Under the pieces are notes generated by a model. The model saw only the letters and a program-made list of their open reading frames with translations, was not told the DNA's origin and did not search any database. Both the position numbers and the translations under genes were made by a program. A stretch of 64,000 nt of DNA from an uncultured Clostridia bacterium (lineage in GTDB: Bacteria > Bacillota > Clostridia > Oscillospirales > CAG-382), in the NCBI GenBank assembly GCA_947628695.1, contig CANRAV010000006.1, forward strand, positions 41,783 to 105,782. The letters run 5' to 3'. Each line of letters opens with the position of its first letter. Position 1 is the stretch's first letter. Below are positions 34,266 through 42,543 of this stretch, piece by piece.

Positions 34266-34559
34266 TTACTCTTCTACTCTTGTGATGAGCGAGCGAAGAA
34301 TACCGTCGGTAATGTTAAAGTTCCTGTCAAGCTCCGCCGGGAAATCCGGGGCAGACTCGAACTTAACAAGTACGTAATAGCCTTCGGTCAAGTCGTTAAT
34401 AGGGTAGGCAAGCCTTCTGTTGCCCCACTCGTTAACGGAATCGACCGCAGCGTTTGCCTCGATAAGTGCGCCAAACTTCTCGATAAGAGACCTTATGCCG
34501 TCTTCACCGAGAGAGCTGTCAACAATATAGAGACACTCGTACATCGCTTTCTTTTCCAT
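34266..34559 (-). CDS. rpsF: 30S ribosomal protein S6
   Basis: 97 residues, beginning MEKKAMYECLYIVD. Two adjacent ATGs (34562 and 34559) follow AGGAGG; the second has the better 7-nt spacing. The FGALIEA and GNRRLAYPIN segments are S6 landmarks. It is the first gene of its operon. Confidence 0.97.
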   Translation of the reverse strand: MEKKAMYECLYIVDSSLGEDGIRSLIEKFGALIEANAAVDSVNEWGNRRLAYPINDLTEGYYVLVKFESAPDFPAELDRNFNITDGILRSLITRVEE

Positions 34560-34637
34560 CATTACACCTCCTTTTGGACTATGGCCCTGCCTTCCACAGA
34601 GCAAGGAGAAAACAGATTATGTTTTCCTACAAAGTAT

Positions 34638-34666
34638 AAAATAACAAATTTTAATCGGTTTGTCAA
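34638..34666 (-). promoter_or_regulatory. rpsF-ssb-rpsR promoter
   Basis: Minus strand -35 TTGACA (34661-34666), 17-bp spacer, -10 TATTTT (34638-34643). The -35 box begins 8 bp after the prs stop. Confidence 0.78.
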
Positions 34667-34674
34667 GAGTTTTT

Positions 34675-35820
34675 TTACTGTTTATCTGCAGTGACCGTAG
34701 AATTTTGTGTTGCAGCAGCCCTTTCGGCAAGCATCTTGCGTATTTTCGCCTTCGGGTCGAGCAGCGGGGAGATGCTTTCGTCGTGGCTTAGGGTGTTTAC
34801 GATCTTTGCAAGGAACTTCGAAAGGTCAACCTCTTCAAACCACGGCCTGTTACGTATCTCGTCCGGAACGTAGGAGAGGTTTGTGGAGTAAAGTCTGGTA
34901 AGCTTGCCTTCCTTATAAAGCCTGTCGAACTTAGAAACGCCCTCTGTAAAGAAAGCAAAGGTGCTTGCGACATAGGTCTTGTCTATCTTGTAGTGCGAAA
35001 TACGGCGGATTATGTCAATAACCGACTCGCCGGAAGCAATCATGTCGTCGACTATCAAAACGCTTTTGCCCTTAAGAGGACTGCCGAGATACTTGTGCTC
35101 CACTATCGGGTTCTTGCCGTTCACAACGCGCGTATGGTCGCGCCTCTTGTAAAACATGCCCACGTCGACACCAAGCACGTTTGCGTAGAATATAGCCCTT
35201 TCCATTGCGCCCGTGTCGGGGCTTATAACCGTAAGCTTTTTATTGTCGTAAAAATTCTCTTCCATTATAAACTTCTTAAGCGTGGAATACGTCGCCATGC
35301 AGTTTTCGAAAGAGGTGTAGGGAATTGCGTTGTGTATGGTCGGGTCGTGGGCGTCAAAGGTAATTATCGTAGAAACGCCCATGCTTTCAAGCTCCTTAAG
35401 CGCCATTGCGCAGTCCATAGACTCCCTGCCCTTGCGCTTGTGCTGACGGGAGGCGTAAAGCAGCGGCATTACTACGGTGACCCTGTTTGCCTTGCCGCCT
35501 ATGGCGCTTAAAACGCGCTTAAGATCCTGAAAATGCTCGTCCGGCCCCATGCGGTTGTCATATCCGAACATCTTGTAGGTGCAGCTGTAATTGCCCACAT
35601 CCGTGATGACATAAATATCGCGCCCCCTGACGGATTCGGGAAGCTTAACCTTACCCTCGCCGTTAGAAAAGCGCACTTCATCAACAGGTATTATGTAGCT
35701 TTTTTCTTCGGCGCTTTCGCCCCTCATGGCAAGGATGTGCGCCTCTACCTTTTTGCCAAGCTCCATACAGTTCTTCATCACTATGATGCCGAGCCTGCCG
35801 TGATTCATTAGTTCAGACAT
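34675..35820 (-). CDS. prs: Ribose-phosphate pyrophosphokinase (PRPP synthetase), long clostridial form
   Basis: 381 residues against about 315 for the standard enzyme. It makes PRPP from ribose 5-phosphate and ATP, feeding the his operon and xpt in this window. The PRPP loop is VLIVDDMIASGESV, the divalent-metal histidine region is FDAHDPTIHN, and the flexible loop is YASRQHKRKGRE. Extra residues sit at the N-terminus and in the C-terminal 60 residues, as in the divergent Clostridia group. GGGGAGG lies 8 nt before the ATG. Confidence 0.93.
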   Translation of the reverse strand: MSELMNHGRLGIIVMKNCMELGKKVEAHILAMRGESAEEKSYIIPVDEVRFSNGEGKVKLPESVRGRDIYVITDVGNYSCTYKMFGYDNRMGPDEHFQDLKRVLSAIGGKANRVTVVMPLLYASRQHKRKGRESMDCAMALKELESMGVSTIITFDAHDPTIHNAIPYTSFENCMATYSTLKKFIMEENFYDNKKLTVISPDTGAMERAIFYANVLGVDVGMFYKRRDHTRVVNGKNPIVEHKYLGSPLKGKSVLIVDDMIASGESVIDIIRRISHYKIDKTYVASTFAFFTEGVSKFDRLYKEGKLTRLYSTNLSYVPDEIRNRPWFEEVDLSKFLAKIVNTLSHDESISPLLDPKAKIRKMLAERAAATQNSTVTADKQ

Positions 35821-35921
35821 AACCGTTTCCTCCCCGATTTTTTAATATTCCCAAAGCAAAAGCTTACACAAATATATTAACTCAAATCCTTCAAAAAGTA
35901 TATAGTATTTTTTAACAAAAG

Positions 35922-35960
35922 CTTGCAGGAAATAATAATTTTTTTACAAAAACCTGCAAG
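35922..35960. repeat. Inverted repeat between prs and recA
   Basis: CTTGCAGG (35922-35929) and CCTGCAAG (35953-35960) flank an AT-rich 23-nt loop, about 100 bp upstream of prs. It could be a regulator site or a weak hairpin. Confidence 0.5.
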
Positions 35961-35982
35961 AAATTGTGCCTATGTGTAATAT

Positions 35983-36013
35983 AGCCGCATTTTCCCCAAA
36001 AGCGGCTTTTTTT
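35983..36013 (+). terminator. Orphan plus-strand terminator before recA
   Basis: AGCCGC (35983-35988) pairs with GCGGCT (36002-36007), followed by seven T. It faces the plus direction, but no plus-strand gene lies upstream, since prs is on the other strand. Confidence 0.7.
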
Positions 36014-36039
36014 AAAGGCAAAAACTTTGAAAAATCCTG

Positions 36040-36068
36040 TTGACAAAGGCGGATAATTGTGCTATTAT
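36040..36068 (+). promoter_or_regulatory. recA promoter
   Basis: TTGACA (36040-36045), 17-bp spacer, TATTAT (36063-36068). The LexA box lies just downstream, where bound LexA would block RNA polymerase. Confidence 0.85.
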
Positions 36069-36072
36069 GAAG

Positions 36073-36086
36073 CGAACATTAGTTCA
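36073..36086 (+). promoter_or_regulatory. LexA (SOS) box of recA
   Basis: CGAACATTAGTTCA contains GAAC-N4-GTTC, the core of the Gram-positive LexA box. It overlaps the expected transcription start. lexA itself lies 5.5 kb downstream on the same strand. Confidence 0.85.
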
Positions 36087-36105
36087 CACCCAATATATAG
36101 GAGGG

Positions 36106-36119
36106 GCGCCTCTCGGCGC
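36106..36119 (+). other. Hairpin between the recA Shine-Dalgarno and start codon
   Basis: GCGCC (36106-36110) and GGCGC (36115-36119) form a 5-bp stem with a TCTC loop. It directly follows AGGAGGGG (36099-36106) and would shorten the 23-nt gap to the ATG to about 10 nt. Confidence 0.6.
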
Positions 36120-36129
36120 GTGTTGCGAA

Positions 36130-37191
36130 ATGGCTGAAAAGGAGAAGACCACGGACCCTAAGAAAGAGGCTTTACAGATAGCGCTTGCAAAGGTTGAAAA
36201 GAAGTACGGGAAGGGCTCTGTCATGCGCTTGGGCGAAAACGCCAGGATGGAGGTTTCAAGCGTTTCCACGGGCTCGCTTTCGCTTGATTTGGCTCTCGGC
36301 ATAGGCGGCTTGCCCAAGGGCAGGATTGTGGAAATATACGGGCCGGAGTCGTCCGGTAAAACCACAGTTGCGCTTCACGCCATTGCAGAGGTGCAGAAGA
36401 CCGGAGGCGAGGCTGCCTTTATTGATGCAGAGCACGCGTTAGACCCCGTGTATGCAAAGGCGCTTGGCGTTAATATAGACGATTTGCTTGTCTCCCAGCC
36501 GGACGACGGCGAGCAGGCACTTGAAATTGCGGAGGCGCTTATACGCTCCGGCGCGGTTGAAATTGTGGTGGTCGATTCCGTTGCGGCCCTTGTTCCGAAG
36601 AGCGAGATTGATAACGAGATGGGCTCTGCAAACGTCGGCGTTCAGGCGCGCCTTATGTCGCAGGCTTTAAGGAAGCTTTCCGGTGCGGTTGCAAAATCCA
36701 ACTGCATAGTTATCTTTATAAACCAGCTCCGCCAGAAGATAGGCGTCTTTTACGGCAATCCGGAGACGACAACCGGCGGTACTGCGCTTAAGTTTTACGC
36801 CTCCGTCCGCATTGACATACGCAGGGCAGAGCAGCTTAAGTCCGGTTCCGACATAATAGGCAACCACACGAAGTGCAAGGTTGTAAAGAACAAAGTCGCA
36901 CCTCCTTTCAGAACGGCGGAGTTTGACATTTTGTACGGCAAGGGCATCTCCAAGGAGAGCGAGATTATAGAGCTTGGCATACGCTACGGCGTCATTGACA
37001 AAAGCGGTTCCTGGCTTTCCTACAAGGGCGAAAGGCTTGGTCAGGGCAAGGACAAGGTGCGCGACCTTATAACCGAGGATAAGGCGCTTGCTGCCGAGCT
37101 GGAGGCTAAGATAAGGGAGAAGTGCAGCGGCGGCTTTGACGAAAGCCTGTATGAGGAGCCGGACGAGGAAGACTTTTACGGTGACGAATGA
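36130..37191 (+). CDS. recA: Recombinase RecA
   Basis: 353 residues. ATPase that pairs homologous DNA and triggers LexA self-cleavage. Walker A is GPESSGKTT (71-79); [12 protein letters not shown] and [11 protein letters not shown] are the Walker B and loop segments. ATG 36130 is chosen because [15 protein letters not shown] matches family N-termini; earlier in-frame codons fall in the promoter. The strong Shine-Dalgarno is 23 nt away across a small hairpin. The stop overlaps recX by 4 nt. Confidence 0.98.
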   Translation: MAEKEKTTDPKKEALQIALAKVEKKYGKGSVMRLGENARMEVSSVSTGSLSLDLALGIGGLPKGRIVEIYGPESSGKTTVALHAIAEVQKTGGEAAFIDAEHALDPVYAKALGVNIDDLLVSQPDDGEQALEIAEALIRSGAVEIVVVDSVAALVPKSEIDNEMGSANVGVQARLMSQALRKLSGAVAKSNCIVIFINQLRQKIGVFYGNPETTTGGTALKFYASVRIDIRRAEQLKSGSDIIGNHTKCKVVKNKVAPPFRTAEFDILYGKGISKESEIIELGIRYGVIDKSGSWLSYKGERLGQGKDKVRDLITEDKALAAELEAKIREKCSGGFDESLYEEPDEEDFYGDE

Positions 37192-37817
37192 TGGATGCCG
37201 TCTATACGGTAAAGCTGTTCAAGGCGGACGGTGAGGCGCTTGTCTCCGCCGTGGGGGAAGAGTACCGCATAACAATGGCGGACTATATGCAAAGCGGTAT
37301 AGAGGACGGCGCGCCGGTGGAAGACGACGTTTTGGCTTTTCTTGAAGCCGCTGCCGAAAAGCTTGCCTGCATAAAGAAGGCTTTTGTGTACCTTTCCTAC
37401 AGGGCGCTGCCCGTAAAAAAGCTTAAGCTTAAGCTTAAAAAGGCGGGCTTTGGCGGTGAGGCCGTTGAAAAGGCGGTAGAGCTCCTCTTAAAAAAAGGCT
37501 ACCTTGACGACGAAAGCCTTTGCGCGGAATGGGCGGCGTTTTTGCACAAGAGCAAGCTTTACGGTGCTTCCCGCCTTAAGAAAGAGCTTTATGCAAAGGG
37601 CTTCAACTCGGACTGTATAGGCGGGGCACTTGATGGCTTGGTTTCCGATGCGGCTTACAGACCCGAGGAGGCTTTGAACGAGCTTATTTTAAAGAAGTTT
37701 CCGTCGCTGTCTCCCGAGGACAGGGAGGCACGCTCCAAGGCCGTGGCGTATCTATATCGCTTCGGCTACACGTATGACGAGATAAATAATGCAATTTCCA
37801 AACTGGGAAGGGACTGA
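37188..37817 (+). CDS. recX: RecX, regulator of RecA
   Basis: 209 residues. RecX modulates RecA filaments. The three-helix RecX repeats are seen: [52 protein letters not shown], and the [13 protein letters not shown] end. The start overlaps the recA stop (ATGA); a second ATG follows at once. Confidence 0.92.
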   Translation: MMDAVYTVKLFKADGEALVSAVGEEYRITMADYMQSGIEDGAPVEDDVLAFLEAAAEKLACIKKAFVYLSYRALPVKKLKLKLKKAGFGGEAVEKAVELLLKKGYLDDESLCAEWAAFLHKSKLYGASRLKKELYAKGFNSDCIGGALDGLVSDAAYRPEEALNELILKKFPSLSPEDREARSKAVAYLYRFGYTYDEINNAISKLGRD

Positions 37818-37822
37818 TTTTT

Positions 37823-39148
37823 TTGGCAATAAAGGTCGGCTTTGTATCTTTGGGCTGCCCGAAGAATTTGCTTGACACCGAAAATATGCTTCACATCCTG
37901 TCGGAGAACGGCTTTGAAATAGTCGCGGAGGATGTAGACGCCGACGTTATAATCATCAATACCTGCGCGTTTATCGAAAGCGCAAAGCAGGAAGCGATAG
38001 ACAACATACTTGACGTAGCCTGGCTTAAGGAGAACCACACGCTGAAGGGCATTGTCGTTACCGGCTGTCTTGCCGAACGGTATAGGGAAGAGGTCCTTCA
38101 AAGGATGCCGGAGGTGGACTGTGTGCTCGGTACCGGCTCTGTAGCAAGCATTGTCGACGCGGTCAATGCCGCCTATAAGGGGGAGCGTTTTTCACGCTTT
38201 GACGACGTAGAAAAAGCGCCGTTTTTGAACAACCGCATTGTCACCACGCCGGAGCATTTTGCGTATCTTAAAATTGCGGACGGCTGCGACAACTGCTGTA
38301 CATACTGCGTCATTCCGCAGATACGCGGCCGCTTCAGAAGCAGACCCATGGAGGAAATCGTTGAAGAGGCACGCGACCTTGCGGCCTTGGGCGCGAAGGA
38401 GATATGCCTTGTCGCGCAGGACACGACCCGTTACGGCGAGGATCTTTACGGCACCTATTGCCTTGACAGCCTTATTGCCTCCCTCTCCGAGGTTGAGGGG
38501 ATAGAGTGGATACGTCTTATGTACTGCTACGCAGACAGGCTTACGGACGGGCTTATTGAGGAAATCGCCACGAACCCTAAGGTGGTCAAGTACATAGACC
38601 TTCCGCTGCAGCATATATCCGACAGTGTGCTTAAGCGCATGAACAGAAGAGATACGGAAAGCAGCATAAGGGCTGTGATAGAGAAGCTTCGCACAAAAAT
38701 ACCGGATATCTGCATCAGAACCACGTTTATAACGGGCTTCCCGGGCGAGACGGAAGAGGATTTTGAAAAGCTTAAAGACTTTATAAAGGAAACGCGTTTT
38801 GAAAGACTTGGCGTTTTCGAGTACTCGCGGGAGGAGAACACTCCGGCTTACGACATGCCGGATCAAATACCGGAAAAGCTAAAGCGCAAAAGGTACGACG
38901 CCCTTATGTCCGAGCAGCGCAGAATAAGCCGCGAAAACAACGAAAAATGCGTCGGCAAGACGTTCAAGGTGCTTTGCGAGGGTTACGACAAGGCGGCGGA
39001 GACGTACTACGGCCGCTCGTATGCGGACGCGCCGGATATCGACGGCAAGGTGTTTTTCTCTGCTCCCCGCAGGCTTAGGGACGGGGACATGGTAGACGTT
39101 GAGATTACAGAGGTTTTGGATTACGACCTTCGCGGAAGGGCGCTTTAG
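37823..39148 (+). CDS. rimO: Ribosomal protein S12 methylthiotransferase RimO
   Basis: 441 residues, TTG start 5 bp after recX (AAGGGA upstream). A radical-SAM enzyme that methylthiolates an aspartate of S12. The N-terminal MTTase domain has SLGCPKNLLDTE and INTCAFIESAKQE cysteines; the radical-SAM motif is CDNCCTYCVIPQIRG (C-x3-C-x2-C); a TRAM domain ends the protein (GKVFFSAPR, VEITEVLDYDLRG). Confidence 0.96.
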   Translation: MAIKVGFVSLGCPKNLLDTENMLHILSENGFEIVAEDVDADVIIINTCAFIESAKQEAIDNILDVAWLKENHTLKGIVVTGCLAERYREEVLQRMPEVDCVLGTGSVASIVDAVNAAYKGERFSRFDDVEKAPFLNNRIVTTPEHFAYLKIADGCDNCCTYCVIPQIRGRFRSRPMEEIVEEARDLAALGAKEICLVAQDTTRYGEDLYGTYCLDSLIASLSEVEGIEWIRLMYCYADRLTDGLIEEIATNPKVVKYIDLPLQHISDSVLKRMNRRDTESSIRAVIEKLRTKIPDICIRTTFITGFPGETEEDFEKLKDFIKETRFERLGVFEYSREENTPAYDMPDQIPEKLKRKRYDALMSEQRRISRENNEKCVGKTFKVLCEGYDKAAETYYGRSYADAPDIDGKVFFSAPRRLRDGDMVDVEITEVLDYDLRGRAL

Positions 39149-39163
39149 AAGGGGGATTTTTGT

Positions 39164-39820
39164 ATGAAGCTTAAGGATATGGAGGCTCCCGCAAAGCTTA
39201 CCGTTGTCAGGCTTGCTATGATACCGCTGTTTATGATCTTTACGGTTTACGGCTTCGGTATGGACGGCGGCGGCAAGTTTACCTGGCCGCGCATTATTGC
39301 TGCGTCGCTGTTTTTGCTTACCTGTATTGTCCACTTTATCGACAGCCGGCTTATGCGAGGGCGCGATATAACAAAGGGCTTTTGGGCTTTTCTTGACGTC
39401 GTTGCGGACCGCATGGTCATATTCAGTGCACTTTTTGCAATTTGCTTTTCCGGTTATGTCCTTCAGGAAGGCTTTTACAGGCATTTCTTCTTTTGGTCGA
39501 CTGCGGTTATAGTGTTCAGAGAGTTTGTGGTTCTCGGCATCTGCCTTACTGAGTCGTCACTTAACGTGGACTATTTGTTTGAAGGCGGGGCAAAGCTGCA
39601 AAAGATTCTTCTGCGCGCTGCTTCGTTTTTACAGGGGCTTTGCGTAGTTGTCGTTATATTAGAGCCGATAATGTTTTCAGCAAGCATTTTCTGTAATTTC
39701 AGGCTGCTTAGCCTGATAGTGACGTCGCTTACCGTTGCAGCGTCCGTCGTTTCGTGCCTGTACGGCATAATAGCGTACAAAAACTACATAATCAAGCGAG
39801 AAAGCGGTTCGGGGGAATAA
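39164..39820 (+). CDS. CDP-alcohol phosphatidyltransferase-like membrane protein (altered motif)
   Basis: 218 residues with five or six membrane segments. Position after rimO and before cysS, together with the N-terminal LTVVRLAMIPLFMIF, points to a PgsA-type phosphatidylglycerophosphate synthase. The catalytic consensus D-x2-DG-x2-AR-x8-G-x3-D-x3-D aligns at residues 57-82 but reads H57-FI-D60-S-RL-M-R65 ... W74 ... D78 ... D82. The first aspartate, both glycines and the alanine are replaced, while three aspartates and the arginine remain. It may be a divergent or inactive relative. Confidence 0.75.
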   Translation: MKLKDMEAPAKLTVVRLAMIPLFMIFTVYGFGMDGGGKFTWPRIIAASLFLLTCIVHFIDSRLMRGRDITKGFWAFLDVVADRMVIFSALFAICFSGYVLQEGFYRHFFFWSTAVIVFREFVVLGICLTESSLNVDYLFEGGAKLQKILLRAASFLQGLCVVVVILEPIMFSASIFCNFRLLSLIVTSLTVAASVVSCLYGIIAYKNYIIKRESGSGE

Positions 39821-39826
39821 AAATTT

Positions 39827-41227
39827 ATGAAGCTTTACAATACATTGACACAGCAAAAGGACGAGCTTGTCGTAAAGGACAACACCGTTCGCATGTACGC
39901 CTGCGGGCCGACGGTGTACAACTACTTTCACATAGGCAACGCAAGGGCGTTTGTTGTTTTCGATTTGCTTCGCAGGTATCTCGAATACAAGGGCTATAAC
40001 GTCATTTTCGTACAGAATTTTACCGACGTTGACGACAAGCTTATAAAGCGTGCGCTTGAGGAGGGGACGGATGTTCCCACCCTTGCCGACAAGTATATAA
40101 AAGAGTACTTTGTTGATGCCGAGGGGCTTGGCATAAGGCCTGCAACCCATCACCCGCGCGCGACGGAGACGATAGGCGAGATCATCGCGATGGTTTCGGA
40201 GCTTATCGAAAAGGGTCACGCTTACGTTCGCGGCGGCGACGTGTATTTCGACACGGCAAGCTTTAAAGAGTACGGCAAGCTTTCGCACAGGGACATAAAC
40301 TCGCTTGAAGCGGGCGCGAGGATAGACGTAAACGAGGACAAGAAAAGCTATTACGACTTCGCTTTGTGGAAGGCGCGCAAGGTTGATACGGAAATTGCCT
40401 GGGATTCACCCTGGGGCATGGGACGTCCCGGTTGGCACATAGAGTGCTCTGCCATGATAAGGAAGTTTTTGGGCAGTGAGATTGACATTCACGCAGGCGG
40501 GCAGGACCTCATCTTCCCGCACCATGAAAACGAGATTGCGCAGACCGAGTGTGCGGACTGCAGGCCGCTTGCTAAGATATGGCTTCACAACGGCTTCATA
40601 AACGTCGACAACAAGAAGATGTCAAAATCCCTCGGGAATTTCTTCACGGTGCGCGACGTGGCGCAGAAGTACGACTATCAGGTGCTTAGGTATTTCCTGA
40701 TTTCCGCCCATTACAGGAGCCCGGTAAACTATTCCGCCGAGATATTGGAGCAGTCGAAGGCTGCTCTCGAAAGACTTCACAATTGCGAGGAGAACCTCGC
40801 TTTTCGCCTTAAGGGTGCGGTCGGCGACGGTGTGTCGCCTTCGGAAGAGGCGGCTCTTTCCGAAATAGATGCAAAGACTGCGGCAATGGAAGCGGCTCTT
40901 GACGACGACTTTAACACGGCCGATGCGCTTAGCTTTATCTTCGAAGCCGCAAAGGTGATAAATACCGCTCTTGCGGATGCTTCCGTTTCGAGAGCCTTTC
41001 TGCAAAGCGCAGGCGAAAAGTACCGCGCGCTGTTGACGCTGTTCGGGCTTGAAAAGCGGGCGGAGAACGCCGGTGACGAGGCGGAGATAGAGGCGCTTGT
41101 CGCCGAACGTGCCGAGGCAAAGAAGGCCAAGGATTACAAGCGGGCGGACGAGATACGTGCAAAGCTTGCAGACATGGGCATATTGATAGAGGACACTCCG
41201 CAGGGGCCTAAATGGAAAAGAGCGTAG
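39827..41227 (+). CDS. cysS: Cysteinyl-tRNA synthetase
   Basis: 466 residues. Charges tRNA-Cys. Motifs: YACGPTVYNYFHIGNAR with the zinc cysteine and the HIGN form of the HIGH motif, GWHIECSAM, DIHAGGQDLIFPHHENE, and KMSKSLGNF. Its end overlaps mrnC by 16 nt. Confidence 0.98.
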   Translation: MKLYNTLTQQKDELVVKDNTVRMYACGPTVYNYFHIGNARAFVVFDLLRRYLEYKGYNVIFVQNFTDVDDKLIKRALEEGTDVPTLADKYIKEYFVDAEGLGIRPATHHPRATETIGEIIAMVSELIEKGHAYVRGGDVYFDTASFKEYGKLSHRDINSLEAGARIDVNEDKKSYYDFALWKARKVDTEIAWDSPWGMGRPGWHIECSAMIRKFLGSEIDIHAGGQDLIFPHHENEIAQTECADCRPLAKIWLHNGFINVDNKKMSKSLGNFFTVRDVAQKYDYQVLRYFLISAHYRSPVNYSAEILEQSKAALERLHNCEENLAFRLKGAVGDGVSPSEEAALSEIDAKTAAMEAALDDDFNTADALSFIFEAAKVINTALADASVSRAFLQSAGEKYRALLTLFGLEKRAENAGDEAEIEALVAERAEAKKAKDYKRADEIRAKLADMGILIEDTPQGPKWKRA

Positions 41228-41607
41228 ATTTTAATAAATGCAGCGCCCTGGAGCTTGCCTACATGGGCGACGCGGTTATAGAGCTGCTCGCCCGCCGCAG
41301 GCTTATCGGCGACGGAGGCAGCAGGATATGCGACCTTAACGACAGGGCAAAGCAGTATGTCACGGCGGTCAGCCAAAGCATGGCTGTCGAACGCGTGCTC
41401 CCGCACCTGACGGAAAAGGAAGAGCAGATTTTCAGATACGGGCGCAACGCCAAGGGCGTACACATACCGAGAAGCGCATCTGCAATTGACTACAGGCGCG
41501 CCACCGGGCTGGAGTGCCTGTTCGGGTATCTGTATCTGACTGGCGACACCGATAGGGCAAAGGCTTTGTTTTGCCTTGCCTATGGCGAGGAGGATCAGCA
41601 TGGCTGA
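41212..41607 (+). CDS. mrnC: Mini-ribonuclease III
   Basis: 131 residues. RNase III catalytic domain without a double-strand RNA-binding domain; it matures 23S rRNA. The motif ALELAYMGDAVIELLARR carries the metal-binding acids and LECLFGYLYLTGD the second acidic helix. It is regularly next to cysS in Firmicutes. AGGGG is its ribosome-binding site, inside cysS. Confidence 0.95.
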   Translation: MEKSVDFNKCSALELAYMGDAVIELLARRRLIGDGGSRICDLNDRAKQYVTAVSQSMAVERVLPHLTEKEEQIFRYGRNAKGVHIPRSASAIDYRRATGLECLFGYLYLTGDTDRAKALFCLAYGEEDQHG

Positions 41608-42217
41608 CAATTACAGCAAGCTTACCGAGAAGGAAAAGTCCATATTCAAGTATATCCGAAGCACCATAAAAAGCGAGGGCTATGCGCCGTCGGTTAGGGA
41701 CATTTGCGCTGCTTTGGGTATAAAATCCACCTCAACCGTGCATTTATATATTAAACGGCTTGAAGAAAAGGGCTACATCGACAGGTGCGACGGAAAAAGC
41801 CGTGCAATAAGCGTCAACAGCCGCAATGCACCGGAAGAGCCGAAGATCGTTCGCGTACCGCTTTTGGGGCAGGTTCGGGCAGGCCTTCCGATCGCCGCAG
41901 TCGAGAATTACGAGGGGTATGTGGACTTTCCCGCTTCCATGGCCGGCAGCTCGCAGCTTTTTGCACTGCGCGTTATCGGTGAAAGCATGATAGAAGCCGG
42001 CATATTGGACGGGGACATTGTAATTGTCGAAAGCCGCAGATATGCCGAGGATGGGGAGATTGTGCTTGCCCTTATCGATGACAGCGCCACCGTCAAGTAT
42101 TTCTACCGCGAAAGCAACAGAATAAGGCTTCAACCCGCAAATTCGGAGATGAAGCCGATTTACACCGACGACGTGACCATTTTGGGCAAGGTTATAGCCA
42201 ACTTCAGGTTTTATTGA
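41600..42217 (+). CDS. lexA: SOS repressor LexA
   Basis: 205 residues from ATG 41600 (GAGGAGG upstream), overlapping mrnC by 8 nt. The N-terminal winged helix (KSTSTVHLYIKRLEEKGYI) binds GAAC-N4-GTTC. Cleavage site A94-G95 in VRAGLP; catalytic S129 in GESM and K166 in TVKYF. No LexA box is seen directly before it, so lexA is probably co-expressed from the recA promoter or an unseen internal one. Confidence 0.97.
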   Translation: MADNYSKLTEKEKSIFKYIRSTIKSEGYAPSVRDICAALGIKSTSTVHLYIKRLEEKGYIDRCDGKSRAISVNSRNAPEEPKIVRVPLLGQVRAGLPIAAVENYEGYVDFPASMAGSSQLFALRVIGESMIEAGILDGDIVIVESRRYAEDGEIVLALIDDSATVKYFYRESNRIRLQPANSEMKPIYTDDVTILGKVIANFRFY

Positions 42218-42255
42218 TGTCTCGGGGCTCAGTGGCAAATTCTTGAAAAAAACTA

Positions 42256-42284
42256 TTGACAAACCGTGTTTTATGTGATATTCT
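42256..42284 (+). promoter_or_regulatory. tRNA-Lys promoter
   Basis: TTGACA (42256-42261), 17-bp spacer, TATTCT (42279-42284); the tRNA begins 28 bp later. Confidence 0.82.
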
Positions 42285-42312
42285 ACTTTGGCGGCGAAAA
42301 GCCGAAATAGCC

Positions 42313-42388
42313 GATCCATTAGCTCAGCCGGTAGAGCACATGACTTTTAATCATGGTGTCCGGAGTTCGATTCTCCGATGGATCACCA
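42313..42388 (+). tRNA. tRNA-Lys (anticodon UUU)
   Basis: 76 nt. Acceptor arms GATCCAT (42313-42319) and ATGGATC (42378-42384), discriminator A and encoded CCA end. The anticodon loop CTTTTAA places TTT at 42346-42348. The T arm TCCGGAGTTCGATTCTCCG is regular. Confidence 0.97.
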
Positions 42389-42421
42389 GAAAATTCCCCG
42401 CCGTATGGCGGGGGATTTTCA
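42389..42421 (+). terminator. Terminator after tRNA-Lys
   Basis: AAAATTCCCCGCC (42390-42402) pairs with GGCGGGGGATTTT (42407-42419) around a 4-nt loop; it begins directly after the CCA. Confidence 0.8.
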
Positions 42422-42468
42422 ATTTTACTCTGCCTCTTTGGGAATTTTAGTTTGCCTGAAATTTGCTA

Positions 42469-42497
42469 TTGCATTATGAAAAAATGTATGATATAAT
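42469..42497 (+). promoter_or_regulatory. Histidine operon promoter
   Basis: TTGCAT (42469-42474), 17-bp spacer, TATAAT (42492-42497). Only about 40 nt separate the start point from hisZ, so there is no room for a T-box or attenuator. Confidence 0.8.
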
Positions 42498-42543
42498 CGT
42501 TTTGTGCTTTAATTTATTATCACGGTAAAGCACGGAGGAACAG

